A program made the translations under genes and the position numbers. The notes below the pieces were generated by a model. It was given only the letters and a program-made list of their open reading frames with translations. It was not told where the DNA came from and ran no database searches. Shown one piece after another: positions 37,801 to 45,800 of a stretch of DNA of 64,000 nt (its first letter is position 1; each line of letters starts with the position of its first letter). This DNA is from RUG14300 sp964391805 (GTDB taxonomy: Bacteria; Bacillota; Clostridia; Christensenellales; CAG-1252): contig CAYMNK010000005.1 of assembly GCA_964391805.1 (NCBI GenBank), positions 111,507-175,506 of the forward strand. The letters are read 5' to 3'.

Positions 37801-38110
37801 CCGAAGAAAGGTTTTCGGAATCGATATATATTTTGGCGGAAAAATCGTAAAGCGTAGCAGGGGAATTGATGGTTAATTCACTATTTGTGCTCTTGTTTTC
37901 CCCACTAAAAGCAACATAAATGCCCTCTGTTGCACCGTCGGTCGTGCATGAGTGAAGCATCGCAGTATATATCTCGTCTATAGCATCGGCAACAACCATA
38001 GTTCCGTCGTCGTTTATGGTAATATCGGGCGGAGTGGTCCTACAAGCGGTAAAAACAAGCATTACCGATAATAATAGTATAAACGATATAATCAATAACT
38101 TTTTCTTCAT
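31865..38110 (-). CDS. Giant repeat-containing lipoprotein
   Basis: A 2081-residue exported lipoprotein with lipobox FTAC (cysteine about 23). The first ~850 residues include segments recalling LppX/LolA-like substrate-carrier lipoproteins (repeated blocks such as VADAIDEIYTAML and TDYSINAPAEYLEYIDNAI), interrupted by cysteine-rich CDDDNCNC-type turns. The rest is built of beta-rich repeats: GDDIGGYQTFNYTYIFKNYD and GNDAGGYQLKNGYSVYSIQN are copies of one unit, and WDIP/WDIS/YDIT turns recur. No catalytic motif or sortase signal is seen. I chose ATG 38110, just after CGGAGG, over a longer frame starting 30 bases upstream. It heads the operon with folD, nudF and the DUF4349 gene. Function unknown, probably an adhesin or cell-surface structure. 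Confidence 0.75.
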   Translation of the reverse strand: MKKKLLIISFILLLSVMLVFTACRTTPPDITINDDGTMVVADAIDEIYTAMLHSCTTDGATEGIYVAFSGENKSTNSELTINSPATLYDFSAKIYIDSENLSSDTKSVASFIVREENGGSLFSLYYSNGTLYIDYPPIFNKVAITGFNLGNLANTLNQSNIHEGKVSDVIELIPILSNYIFTDCKKVVLDSCDDDNCNCINHFQYTCTLDFSLVYSALENVLFTADLGIDADMFLGALNLTKADINKLSESDANVTFELYNTRGGADYYYFKNACYQSIEGTVTDSIALNSFTATEFTEEFSSEYNVLLADNLSSYRHFDFRNYDISGAIELDFDRTDVVNEIFGSSIATKFTDNSYTSNYSLKSNYADGKLSFSLSLDNVLNSGKGISVYYNGEKYFIDASALLGESNYYSFDKDYIEDKLSILSILSEPADIDNVRKAYLIAAFLDGLNIDKDSTVLDIDSDALELIKSRLGIDFVYNYSKATVTADTSNNLFKSLSLLLFGEGLTFKVSASSPSVGYEVSLSTPEWTDKCKSWSDSATLTPVIKGRIETNISNLTNAELVSSLITSLSGTEVSIDGEITDFIAECNYTPDGALDIFKLSFYDSAESFVCSIYYKSASDMIYVVYPEQNGINKILSLELRESGRYSAFLGDINGNALVSTDSSLVLRNDANGLVLSAGHEGFNEIISFLSKLIPDMSIKELPIDFAVDTFTLSVGKNTKFSTLFAKNKRIDLIIDDIALENYDLSVKTKELGDHSGRTVSIFDVNDLSDTVTVEMNGKQSSTLVIDVSDIGGWHCDNVPSLGSGIREVNAYIEVFGQRVTETISVDFTDATDYSINAPAEYLEYIDNAIKTFTFEGYNSAVDPIKALMEQFQNIGMTIGVHYINKPVIWTYGGKPIDEAVFTSGAEFKIIPSVIGFFGEPIELSSCVYTLKLDNTDIDKIENAENFLEIYAYGGFDPFNGETYSRNETYVLTKGGKRFKAELSWNTESIHNRSVKVDDILLTDAQLVSAMKDKLFSIDGAYEITAYITNSLGVQTELKAIITITNRIIDDTELIGLNDGIEIIGDGILLFDQLKVSALGSDTVIANEVELIYADGAHTERAVKWDIPVVKNIPLYSVEPISGKISLIVGDDIGGYQTFNYTYIFKNYDLTAITLYSGSTVVATENEIGTNIKFELLNKNPYDFAIPDSVVMDYEAYTLTVGEAHFDYPASSAVIRNIDWNLKSYNDKEIWYRGEQFVYGGVIAVADKHIELNISFVKAIVDEWTLLDSDGNPSEPTSPILTTPTYVEDSNGTYVLVDGHFVLADESHRALKHYRIENGVEGFVYYKLAEGDSEYSLTIDPNRTNYMCYDSYPSFARVSFKGITDSNGESIYFDLPISWDISALSTVDVASLGYYEKVSVYIPLAQKLSDIRLWISSKDPDDYYFVFDSNGNPVLGNVDEPETNLVKTKVISVKLLDTDSNGNLIVNNLTDSTFLHSLICGCDNDGCLGKLYFEYADTNTVNSWFDITEWIGLEDIATLYRTEMAKGVAVNEVSGRISLTAKVGNIICSALTLSIEGSPLESLSFDGFLPLANSSVNNSMSEINSMTASGTNITIDPYLADATDSKCYPNKVSFYINGVKTVARLDGWNVETFADTTLYLGASGQVQAIIKTVFGNIEIPCAVTVSRRIIELVYIDGVSLMRIDVNVFDDSPFGENIVIENGRTIAHKAVKVKFIDDDYLYYMTLKYDITDMSADFNGGLIAKDVDILVGNDAGGYQLKNGYSVYSIQNTLESITIDNDVIGQYVAGGIIYSVDKGFTSFSNTANVYQANLAWKELIINVDSLNITYSYYQNGVKVVKTLVAHKNFTTLAFDFIFNQKMYLKIWNGREYIGNVGSVSIDCQTDKPVMLSSDDFDLSKVNLSIEFDAEYTVIKYLVDNQVATKVASLLDSKNISLKMLDENGAVISSGSILAVGNYTLSIGINDSKFVLTKDGINEAITIELPLTVLPRNIDKLTILNGDRAIFISSSIYEVYEGSSLALTIVNEYDFDATIEIFDTLGNKVTYPESVGNYTVKVVSLDKNYTIINDTYTLIIKSRDESQE

Positions 38111-38157
38111 ATTTCCTCCGACTAATAAGTAAACTCTCAAAAGTACTTATCACTATT

Positions 38158-38187
38158 AGTTTACAACTATAAGTATAGCGGTGTCAA
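38158..38187 (-). promoter_or_regulatory. Probable promoter of the giant lipoprotein operon
   Basis: On the minus strand TTGACA (38187-38182) is followed after 18 bases by TAAACT (38163-38158), 47 bases before the start codon. The leader contains an ATAAGTA/TACTTAT inverted repeat. Confidence 0.55.
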
Positions 38188-38261
38188 TATAATATTTTTT
38201 AATATTACGCGTACGCGAAAGAAAAGATTGCATTTTTTAAAGCAGTTTTTTGCATTATATC

Positions 38262-38390
38262 AGCTTTTATGATTTGGATTAAGATACTGCAAGGCAAGCC
38301 TTGCACTGCTTCGCAGTTCGACTTCGCCAAGGGTGCGATTAGTAATATTTTGTTGTTGTTTTCGTAAAAAGTATGTGCAATACTTTTCAA
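38262..38390. repeat. Short dispersed-repeat copy and hairpin
   Basis: 38266-38325 carries GATTTGGATTAAGATACTGC, the TGCAAGGCAAGCCTTGCA hairpin and TTCGCAGTTCGACTTCG, shared with 26.3, 41.3 and 46.7 kb. A separate AAAAGTAT/ATACTTTT inverted repeat (38367-38387) may be the terminator of the minus-strand gene ending at 38420. The remaining bases up to 38157 and 38419 are AT-rich and featureless. Confidence 0.75.
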
Positions 38391-38419
38391 TTTTGATATT
38401 AAATAAAACGAGAAAGCTC

Positions 38420-40936
38420 TTATAATTTAATCCACAAGGAGGGAACTACGCCCATATATGTATAATTAACCATTTCATCATATATTTCACCATTATAATA
38501 AATATATCGAGCATAATAGCTATCACGAGTAAACGGCGAGCGTAGCCACCACCAGCAGTTTCCATTATAATCGGATGTATTTGCTAAACACCCTTGACTT
38601 TTAGCGTAGTCGGTACTCTTTCGTTGTCCGCTCTCGGTAGATAAATTGTATTTTTCGACTTCAGCATATGACAACAAAAATACTGCATCTTTTGTATTAG
38701 AGCAAACATATAGACCGTCGTCACTTCCCGCACTCGAAGCTGAATTAACTACACTGGTGATACTAATTATTTTCTTTTGATATTCGCTAAATGTAGTATC
38801 ATAAAAGGTGTCGTTTAACCATGAACGGATAGTGCTATACTCATAGTTATTCTCATAAACGGTTCCTCTATCTTTAATACGTGTATTTCCGTTAGCAGTT
38901 GTATAGTAATTTTGACTATCAATCGCTATATCGCAAAGTAAAAGAGCATTACCGTTTTTTTCATCAAGTATTTGCCACTTAATAGGTTCATACTTAAACC
39001 AATAAATTGTATTAGTATAATATCCGTTATCACTTTGATAACTGTTACCGCTTGATGAACTATAAGTCGTAAAATATGGACGATAATTCGTAAAATATAC
39101 GCCACGATATTTTTCAGTATCATACTCAACATCTATATACCACATGTAGTTAGATATATTACCGCTAATATAATAACCGTAGGATGCCCAATTTCTACTA
39201 TATGAGGATGTTGGCAGTGTTCCAGCTAAATCGTTTAGCGAAGTTTCTAACGTACTATCCGATACAAGGCTTTGAGGATATTCACCAAACAATATAGTAT
39301 CGCCCACTCTTGAATATACTTTTATCATTTTACGAGTAATTGTTACATTATGAGAAGGCATAAGCGTTTCTGAAGTAATTATTTCATCATCTATATAGTA
39401 TTCATAATAATACCCTTCTTTTCTGTTTTTATCCGAACTAATAATACTCTCTAAGATGGGATTGCCTTCCTTTTGGGTACAAAGAAGACTCCCATTTAAT
39501 GTAATCCTTAAAGTTTCTTTTTCTTTCCAGTTGGCATAATAGGTAATCTTTTCCCAAATACGCTCACCTTCGGTGAAGCGAGTGGAATCGGTAGATAAGT
39601 ATCCATCGGGTTCGGTATACCAGCCCATAAAAGTGTAGCCTTCCCTACTTACTTCAGGCGTGTCGTCATTAAAAATAGAACCGATTTTAACCCTAACGGC
39701 ATAGCCACCTTCCCCACCATTAGCGTCAAATACAACTTTAACTTTCTTGTTATTTGATGAAAACGGTGTTAGTTGAACTCGTTTATATTCTTCGGCTAAA
39801 TCTGCTTCTTCACCAATATAGATAGTTCCGTTACCATCCTTCTTGAAGTAGTAACTATATTTAACATCTCCGAACAAGTCATCGGTTGTGCTAAATGTGA
39901 TTTTGTTATCGGATACCTTCCATTTACCGCTTTCGGTTGAAGTTTCGCCTGTGAAATCTTGATAATAAACAGTATATTTACTCGGGGTAAAACTATAGAA
40001 GTCGTCGGGATCATCTACATTTACATATACACCGCGTACACCTATAAAACAAACCATTAGCGTGATGGCGGTAGCTAAAATTGCAAGAACAATAATAAAT
40101 TTTAAAGCGCCGGCTTGCATAAAGGCTTTGAATGACGCCCACTTACCGGCAAAAGACATTTTATATACTTTATTCTCAAGGATTTTGTGTTTTGCTTCTA
40201 AGTCGTTAATCCGCTTTTTAAGTTCGCTCGTTTCGTGCTCGTCGGTATCTTTCTTTTTATCCTTGATTTCTTTATTTACCTCTTTATTCTTAACTTCTCT
40301 TTTATCTTTGTTGTCTATATCGTTGATTTTTTTCTTTAAATAATCGAGTTCAGTCTGTAATTCGAGGTTCTTTTGTTTGAGTTCGTCGCACTCGTTACGC
40401 ATATTAATTAAAGCGGATTCGTCCTTAGCGGAAAGTTCGACTGAAGGATTATCAACCTTAACGTCTTCCTCGATATGGTCCACTCTATCATCGCATCCAA
40501 ATGGATTATCTGTCGGACGCTCATTAAAAGTAGACGGATTATAACTTACTTCGTCAATATTATCTTCAACAAAGAAACGTATATCCCTCGAATCATCAAC
40601 TTTATTAGAATTAGCACTTGAATCGATCAAATTATCGTTATGCAAATTCTCTATAGACTCGGAATGTTCTTCAACAAAAGTAATTTCACTACCATAGGTC
40701 TTATCACCAAAAGGCATATGAAAAGAATCATTAATGGCATCGATAGGTTTAGAAAAATCGGAAGACACTTTTTCATTCGCATCAACGGGTTCCGATTCGT
40801 CTACATTTTCCAATTCATCATCGTAGTCGTCATATCCGTCATAATCGTCATCCAATTTAAAAAAGGCATTACAGTATTTACATGCAAAATAACCGTTGAC
40901 TTCGAGCAGTTCATTTCCACACTTCGGACACTTCAT
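38420..40936 (-). CDS. Zinc-ribbon, coiled-coil, membrane-anchored protein with an InlB repeat and DUF6273 domain
   Basis: An 838-residue protein of mosaic design: a zinc ribbon (MKCPKCGNE...CKYCNAFF), an acidic linker, a lysine/glutamate-rich coiled coil (about 180-270), one membrane segment (IIVLAILATAITLMVCFIG, about 280-300), a short lipocalin-like beta segment (YSFTPSKYTVYY...KWKVSDNKITFS), an InlB-type repeat (VFDANGGEGG...GWYTEPDGY), and a C-terminal DUF6273 domain with NCWWWLRSP and a GVVPSLWI end. DUF6273 has features of C-type-lectin or FGE-like folds. ATG 40936 follows AAGGAG; an upstream extension is not needed. A cytoplasmic ribbon and extracellular binding domain suggest a sensor or anchor; this is inference. 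Confidence 0.75.
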   Translation of the reverse strand: MKCPKCGNELLEVNGYFACKYCNAFFKLDDDYDGYDDYDDELENVDESEPVDANEKVSSDFSKPIDAINDSFHMPFGDKTYGSEITFVEEHSESIENLHNDNLIDSSANSNKVDDSRDIRFFVEDNIDEVSYNPSTFNERPTDNPFGCDDRVDHIEEDVKVDNPSVELSAKDESALINMRNECDELKQKNLELQTELDYLKKKINDIDNKDKREVKNKEVNKEIKDKKKDTDEHETSELKKRINDLEAKHKILENKVYKMSFAGKWASFKAFMQAGALKFIIVLAILATAITLMVCFIGVRGVYVNVDDPDDFYSFTPSKYTVYYQDFTGETSTESGKWKVSDNKITFSTTDDLFGDVKYSYYFKKDGNGTIYIGEEADLAEEYKRVQLTPFSSNNKKVKVVFDANGGEGGYAVRVKIGSIFNDDTPEVSREGYTFMGWYTEPDGYLSTDSTRFTEGERIWEKITYYANWKEKETLRITLNGSLLCTQKEGNPILESIISSDKNRKEGYYYEYYIDDEIITSETLMPSHNVTITRKMIKVYSRVGDTILFGEYPQSLVSDSTLETSLNDLAGTLPTSSYSRNWASYGYYISGNISNYMWYIDVEYDTEKYRGVYFTNYRPYFTTYSSSSGNSYQSDNGYYTNTIYWFKYEPIKWQILDEKNGNALLLCDIAIDSQNYYTTANGNTRIKDRGTVYENNYEYSTIRSWLNDTFYDTTFSEYQKKIISITSVVNSASSAGSDDGLYVCSNTKDAVFLLSYAEVEKYNLSTESGQRKSTDYAKSQGCLANTSDYNGNCWWWLRSPFTRDSYYARYIYYNGEIYDEMVNYTYMGVVPSLWIKL

Positions 40937-41103
40937 ATCATTTCTCCTTACGATAAGCAGTATTTTAGCTTTTAGCATAAATAATTCTTGACTGTCGAAA
41001 GTTTCCCCTATTGATAATCAAGATAATCGCATTCCCAATACTATACCTATTCGCAGTTATATGACAAATTAGGTATATTAGCGCCTTCTCGGCTACTTTT
41101 TAC

Positions 41104-41133
41104 ATTTTATCACTTATCTAATGTAGTTGTCAA
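41104..41133 (-). promoter_or_regulatory. Probable promoter of the zinc-ribbon/DUF6273 gene
   Basis: On the minus strand TTGACA (41133-41128), 18 bases, TAAAAT (41109-41104), leaving an unusually long leader of about 160 bases before ATG 40936. I see no recognisable riboswitch in the leader. Confidence 0.6.
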
Positions 41134-41163
41134 GATGCATTCGAAAAGAATGTAAATAAGTGT

Positions 41164-41187
41164 AAAAAAATACGCGCAATGCGTACT
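41164..41187 (-). terminator. Terminator on the minus strand downstream of the calcium ATPase
   Basis: TACGC (41171-41175) and GCGTA (41181-41185) form a stem with loop GCAAT; on the minus strand seven T follow. It lies beyond the repeat cluster that follows the ATPase gene. Confidence 0.7.
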
Positions 41188-41194
41188 TCTTTTT

Positions 41195-41430
41195 AATAAG
41201 GATGCAGATACCGACGCTATGCGTCACCCTATCGGGTTCGACTACGCTTACTACGCTTGGGTATGACAAAATTGGACGCTGGCGCTTTTATGATTTGGAT
41301 TAAGATACTGCAAGGCAAGCCTTGCACTGCTTCGCAGTTCGACTGCGGTTTTCAACCTTCGCTCAGTATGACAAGAACCGCAATAGTAAGTACATAATAA
41401 AAGCAAGTGCGAGGACTTGCTTTTGGCGAA
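41195..41430. repeat. Cluster of dispersed hairpin repeats
   Basis: GATACCGACGCTATGCGTCA, GATTTGGATTAAGATACTGC plus TGCAAGGCAAGCCTTGCA, TTCAACCTTCGCTCAGTATG, and an AAAAGCAAGT/ACTTGCTTTT hairpin (about 41400-41425) that lies 30 bases after the ATPase stop and could end that transcript. No gene. Confidence 0.85.
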
Positions 41431-41454
41431 AAATGATAAACACAAAGAATAATA

Positions 41455-44106
41455 TTATAGGTCGTCGGCGAAGCGGGTGCGACGCAATATACATTTACGA
41501 ATAATGTCGTAAGGAATAATTGCGAGACTTAAACCGAATATTACTAACCACTGATAAATATCGAGTCCCGTACATTGGAATACGGCTCCGCCAAACTGCG
41601 TCAATATGATTTGGATTACGAAAATCAAACCGATACAAGGCAAGAATCCCTTATTCTCACGAATGTTGTTAAACAGCGTAATAGAACTTGTACGAGTATT
41701 GAAGGCGTTGAAAATCGCACTTAACATAAAGAATGTAAAGAATGCCGTATGTGATACCGTCGCTTCGGATGTAGTGTCAAACGGGAAGAAAGATACAAAC
41801 GCAGGCAATTTAAGAATCAGCATTCCTATAACTACCACAAAGACTGCAGATGTGATTATCCTAATCCACATCGATTTACTGATGATGTCTCCGTCTCTAC
41901 TCTTCGGTTTTTCATCCATATATTTCGGAAGGGGCGGTTCTCCACCGAATGCGATTGCCGCAAGGGTATCTATTACGAGATTCACCCATAATATTTGGAT
42001 AATACTTAACGGTTCCGCTATACTGAAGAATGATGCAAGGAAACTGATAAGTACCGCCGCGATATTTATCGAGAGTTGGAATACGACAAACTTACGAATG
42101 CTATTAAAAATGGTTCTACCGTATAAAACCGCTCTTGCTATGGTGGAGAAATTATCGTCAAGAATAACTAAATCACTCGCCTCCTTAGCAACTTCCGTAC
42201 CACCGCCCATACCAAAGCCTACATCGGCTTTCTTGAGTGCGGGAGAATCGTTGACACCGTCACCGGTCATACCGACAACGAGGTTCATACTCTTACTGAT
42301 ATCTACAAGTCTACTCTTATCGCTGGGCAACGCTCTTGCAATCACCTTAATATTCGGCAAACAATCCTTGATGTCGTCGTCAGACATACTTGCAAGCTCG
42401 TCGGAAGTGAATACGAGGTCGTCTTCACTATCGATAATGCCTGATTCCTTGGCAATGGCAATTGCCGTTTCTCTGCGGTCACCGGTAATCATTACTACCT
42501 GTATACCCGCTCTTTGTACTTCGGCTATGGCTTCAACCGCCTCGGGGCGAACATCGTCACGAATGCCGATATACGCGACAAGAGTAAGTTGAGCGTCGCT
42601 TAAATTGCCGTCGACAATTTCATCGTTAGTGTACGCAAATATCAATACACGCATTGCACGAAGGGCTAAATCGATAATAGATCTATCGATAGAAGACGGA
42701 TCGGTTAACGGTTGTTCTCTACCTTCCGCATCGAGATAGTATTTACAACGAGGTAAAAGTCTTTCGGGAGCACCCTTTATAATTGTTTTACCGTTGTCGA
42801 GGGTGACACAGGAATATTTATTCGTACTATTGAAAGGAATGCTATTAATAACGCCCTTGGGTTTGGTTTCGCTATCAATAACATATTGAGCCAACGCCCT
42901 CTCGGTAGCGTTACCGCCGACAACCGTCAAGTTTCCCAACTCATCTTTAGTCAATATCGACTGGGTGTTTGTCAAAATATTATCGGTCAATTCGTCCATA
43001 ATCGGCTTAGGAATGGCGTTCGGTTCGGTATATGCCTTTCCGCTACCGTCATGTACCGAGACTACTTCGAGTTTACCTTTGGTAATCGTTCCGGTCTTAT
43101 CCGAAAAAAGTATGTTAAGACTTCCTGCCGTTTCGATACCTACTATTTTACGAACAAGAACGTTTTCCTTGAGCATCTTGTTCATATTAAGTGCGGAAAC
43201 CAATGCAATCATCAAAGGTAAGCCTTCCGGAACAGCCATTACTATAATAGTGACGGCTAACATTAACGCTTCGACACAATCACCGAATACTACCATCCAG
43301 TCACCCGAGAAATAGGCACTAATCAATTGAGGATCAAAATTGTTTTCTATAATAAATTTGAGGAATAAATAGGATAACGCTATGAGTATACCGCCAATAT
43401 AGCCAAATACACTTATCATTTTGGCAAGTTTTTCAAGTTTAACCTTTAGTGGTGACGGTCTATCGTCGTTTTGCTGTAGTTCCTCTGCAATTTTACCATA
43501 TACAGACTTATCACCAACAACAGTTACTCTCATTACGCCGTTACCGTTACAAACGATGGAACCGCGGTATACGCTACTGTAATCGAGAAAATCTCTATAA
43601 TCGGTTTCTTCACCGGGAACTTTGGTAACATCCTTACTTTCACCGTTTAACGCAGACTGATCGACAGATACCTCGCCTTCAATGATTATACCGTCTGCGG
43701 GAACTTTATCGCCAAGTTGCAATAATACTATATCGCCGACTACAAGGTCGTCTATAACTATCTCTTTGATAACTCCGTCTCTAAATACCTTACATATAAT
43801 TCGAGATGCCTCTTCTTGGAGTTTTTTGAAAACATTTTCGTTACGATACTCCGAAAAAGTCGAAACAAAGGTTGCTAATAACACTGCTATCGAAATGCCT
43901 ACGGGTTCGTACCATTCGCACTTACCGAAACATGCAATCACAATATTGATAACCAATGCAACCAATAATATTTCTATCATCGGATCTTTGAAGTTTCTTA
44001 ATAACTTTTTCCAGAACGATTCGCCTTTGACTTCGGTAAGTTTGTTATCACCGTGTTCCGCTCTGGAGCGAACTACTTCTTGTTCGCTTAATCCCTTATA
44101 GTTCAT
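41455..44106 (-). CDS. Calcium-type cation-transporting P-type ATPase
   Basis: An 883-residue P2-type ATPase expected to export Ca2+ from the cytoplasm. It has the N-terminal cation ATPase segment (GLSEQEVVRSRAEHGDNKL), the actuator motif LNGES, the ion-binding AVPEGLP of helix 4, the phosphorylation motif DKTGT, the nucleotide-binding KGAPERLL, MTGDR, and GDGVNDSPAL hinge, and the C-terminal helices with NLVIDTLAAIAFG. Length and order fit PMCA/SERCA-like bacterial pumps. The leader has an extended -10 (TGGTATAAT) and a CGGTCT/AGACCG hairpin (44120-44139) right before the ribosome binding site. Sodium or potassium transport cannot be wholly excluded. Confidence 0.92.
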   Translation of the reverse strand: MNYKGLSEQEVVRSRAEHGDNKLTEVKGESFWKKLLRNFKDPMIEILLVALVINIVIACFGKCEWYEPVGISIAVLLATFVSTFSEYRNENVFKKLQEEASRIICKVFRDGVIKEIVIDDLVVGDIVLLQLGDKVPADGIIIEGEVSVDQSALNGESKDVTKVPGEETDYRDFLDYSSVYRGSIVCNGNGVMRVTVVGDKSVYGKIAEELQQNDDRPSPLKVKLEKLAKMISVFGYIGGILIALSYLFLKFIIENNFDPQLISAYFSGDWMVVFGDCVEALMLAVTIIVMAVPEGLPLMIALVSALNMNKMLKENVLVRKIVGIETAGSLNILFSDKTGTITKGKLEVVSVHDGSGKAYTEPNAIPKPIMDELTDNILTNTQSILTKDELGNLTVVGGNATERALAQYVIDSETKPKGVINSIPFNSTNKYSCVTLDNGKTIIKGAPERLLPRCKYYLDAEGREQPLTDPSSIDRSIIDLALRAMRVLIFAYTNDEIVDGNLSDAQLTLVAYIGIRDDVRPEAVEAIAEVQRAGIQVVMITGDRRETAIAIAKESGIIDSEDDLVFTSDELASMSDDDIKDCLPNIKVIARALPSDKSRLVDISKSMNLVVGMTGDGVNDSPALKKADVGFGMGGGTEVAKEASDLVILDDNFSTIARAVLYGRTIFNSIRKFVVFQLSINIAAVLISFLASFFSIAEPLSIIQILWVNLVIDTLAAIAFGGEPPLPKYMDEKPKSRDGDIISKSMWIRIITSAVFVVVIGMLILKLPAFVSFFPFDTTSEATVSHTAFFTFFMLSAIFNAFNTRTSSITLFNNIRENKGFLPCIGLIFVIQIILTQFGGAVFQCTGLDIYQWLVIFGLSLAIIPYDIIRKCILRRTRFADDL

Positions 44107-44279
44107 CTATGCCTCCACTCGGTCTTTGTAGATAGACCGCGCAAATAGTTGTTGTGTAAATTCATTTTATTATTATACCATATTTCAAAAATAATAACAT
44201 ACTAATAATAGGTACCTTATTTGAAAAATGCAACAATTATTACAATATCTTAATAAATTTTCCGTTTACGGATACCTAA

Positions 44280-44308
44280 TTGACAAAAAATGCCACGATA
44301 TTTATAAT
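44280..44308 (+). promoter_or_regulatory. Promoter of the GLUG lipoprotein, probably giving a leaderless mRNA
   Basis: TTGACA (44280-44285), exactly 17 bases, TATAAT (44303-44308). The start codon begins at 44316, seven bases after the -10 box, which is where transcription should begin. No Shine-Dalgarno is present. Confidence 0.85.
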
Positions 44309-44315
44309 TTATATT

Positions 44316-45788
44316 ATGAAAAGAATCATCGTTTTGATACTCTGTATATTTATTACGTTGTCTTTGGTTTGCTGTAATCATGTAGGACTAAGCACACCCG
44401 AATTGACTATCGACGGCGATATTTTGTCTTGGTCCGCTATTTCGGGTGCCGAAAGCTATTCTTTGAAGATAATGTTCGATGACGTTAACGGATACGAATT
44501 GACAACGACCGAAACTTCCTATAAGGCTAAGTTCGTCAAAGAAGGGTGCTATACATTCGCGGTAAGAGCAAATGTTAACGGTAAGTACACTAAATATTCT
44601 AACGAGGTCACCTATACACTCGATAAGGACATCAATATATCTTCGAGTCCCGACGGTTCGGTTACCTATAGAGGTTCGGGAACGGCGGACGACCCAATTC
44701 TTATCGAATCGGCTACACAACTACTATCCATTCAAACAGGTACTAAAAAAGTTACTACAAACGGTATATCCGAAACTATTCAACTCTATTATAAGCAAAC
44801 ATGCAATATCGATTTATCAGGTAAAAATAGCGATCCTATTTGTACCGGTTCGCAAAAATTCTCGGGTTACTACGACGGTAACGGCTATAAAATTATCAAC
44901 CTTACTCAAAATAAAGTACCCGATTCAGGTTACATTTATATGGGTTTGTTTGGCTCTATAGAAAATGCAAGCATAATTAACGTGACTATCGAAAACTATT
45001 CAGTCAATATGAGTTATGTTTCTAAGGGTTTCGGTTGGGGTGCCATTGCCGGCTATAGTAAGCAGTCAAACATCGAAAACTGCCACGTGACAGGCAATAT
45101 ATCCATAAATTCACCAATAAACGCTGTTTACTACGGATATGCAGGAATGCTGATCGGCGAATCTTATGGTTCTACAATTCGCAGATGCTCCGCTTCGGGC
45201 GAAATCAATATGGTGTTTTCGAAATGTTATGTCGGCGGTATTGCAGGTACAACCAATATCGGAACTAAGGACACAATACAAAACTGCTTATCCACCGTCA
45301 AAATTACTACGCATTCAACCGGTAGAAACTCCGGTGTACCCGAAACAAGCAGTTATGCAGGCGGGCTTATCGGATATGCAACATCGTTTAGTGAAGTAAA
45401 TAATTCGGTAGCGGATGCGTATCTCGTCGCAACCGCAATCGATGGCGGTGATCCGCTCACAATCGGTATAGGTATTTTCGGCGGTGGTAAATTTAGATCG
45501 GCAGACGGTTTATCGTCGCTCGAATATACAAACTGTTATTTCAATTATCAAAAGATGGGATTGGAGTTAAGCGAAGAATATCCTACAATAGAAGCGTTAG
45601 TAGATAGATACGCTATCGGCGGTAAAACGGTTAAACAAAACTCAAAAACTACCGTATTTGGTTTCGATGACAATCAAGCGTCGTTTGAGGAAACATATAA
45701 AGATTTCGATTTTACCGATATATGGGAATTTAAAGACGGCAAATTAGCACTTCGTAGCTACAAAGCCGAGCATACAATATCAATTTAG
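44316..45788 (+). CDS. GLUG-motif surface lipoprotein
   Basis: A 490-residue exported protein. The signal peptide ends in LVCC, an atypical lipobox. Residues about 25-105 resemble a fibronectin type III-like module (LSWSAISGAESYSLKI...YTFAVRANVNGKYTKYSNEV), a common sugar- or protein-binding spacer. Residues about 120-430 form a beta-helix-like array with GLUG-type repeats (GLFGSIENASIINVTIENYSV, GAIAGYSKQSNIENCHVTG, GGIAGTTNIGTKDTIQNC, GGLIGYATSFSEVNNSVAD), as in secreted adhesins. ATG 44316 follows the strong promoter by only seven bases. It is 12 bases upstream of thyA and may be cotranscribed with it. Role presumably surface binding. Confidence 0.78.
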   Translation: MKRIIVLILCIFITLSLVCCNHVGLSTPELTIDGDILSWSAISGAESYSLKIMFDDVNGYELTTTETSYKAKFVKEGCYTFAVRANVNGKYTKYSNEVTYTLDKDINISSSPDGSVTYRGSGTADDPILIESATQLLSIQTGTKKVTTNGISETIQLYYKQTCNIDLSGKNSDPICTGSQKFSGYYDGNGYKIINLTQNKVPDSGYIYMGLFGSIENASIINVTIENYSVNMSYVSKGFGWGAIAGYSKQSNIENCHVTGNISINSPINAVYYGYAGMLIGESYGSTIRRCSASGEINMVFSKCYVGGIAGTTNIGTKDTIQNCLSTVKITTHSTGRNSGVPETSSYAGGLIGYATSFSEVNNSVADAYLVATAIDGGDPLTIGIGIFGGGKFRSADGLSSLEYTNCYFNYQKMGLELSEEYPTIEALVDRYAIGGKTVKQNSKTTVFGFDDNQASFEETYKDFDFTDIWEFKDGKLALRSYKAEHTISI

Positions 45789-45800
45789 GAGGAATTAATC

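Noticed and set aside
38420..38560. Possible variable region of a diversity-generating retroelement in the DUF6273 domain
   Set aside because: The end of the domain is tyrosine-rich and of the right fold type, but no template repeat or reverse transcriptase is present in the window.
40937..41103. Riboswitch in the long leader of the zinc-ribbon protein gene
   Set aside because: I could not find a recognisable conserved core or terminator/antiterminator pair; the sequence is mostly AT-rich.
44120..44139. CGGTCT/AGACCG hairpin before the calcium ATPase ribosome binding site
   Set aside because: A six-base stem in a leader is suggestive of translational control, but it is short and matches no riboswitch I recognise, so it is only noted.
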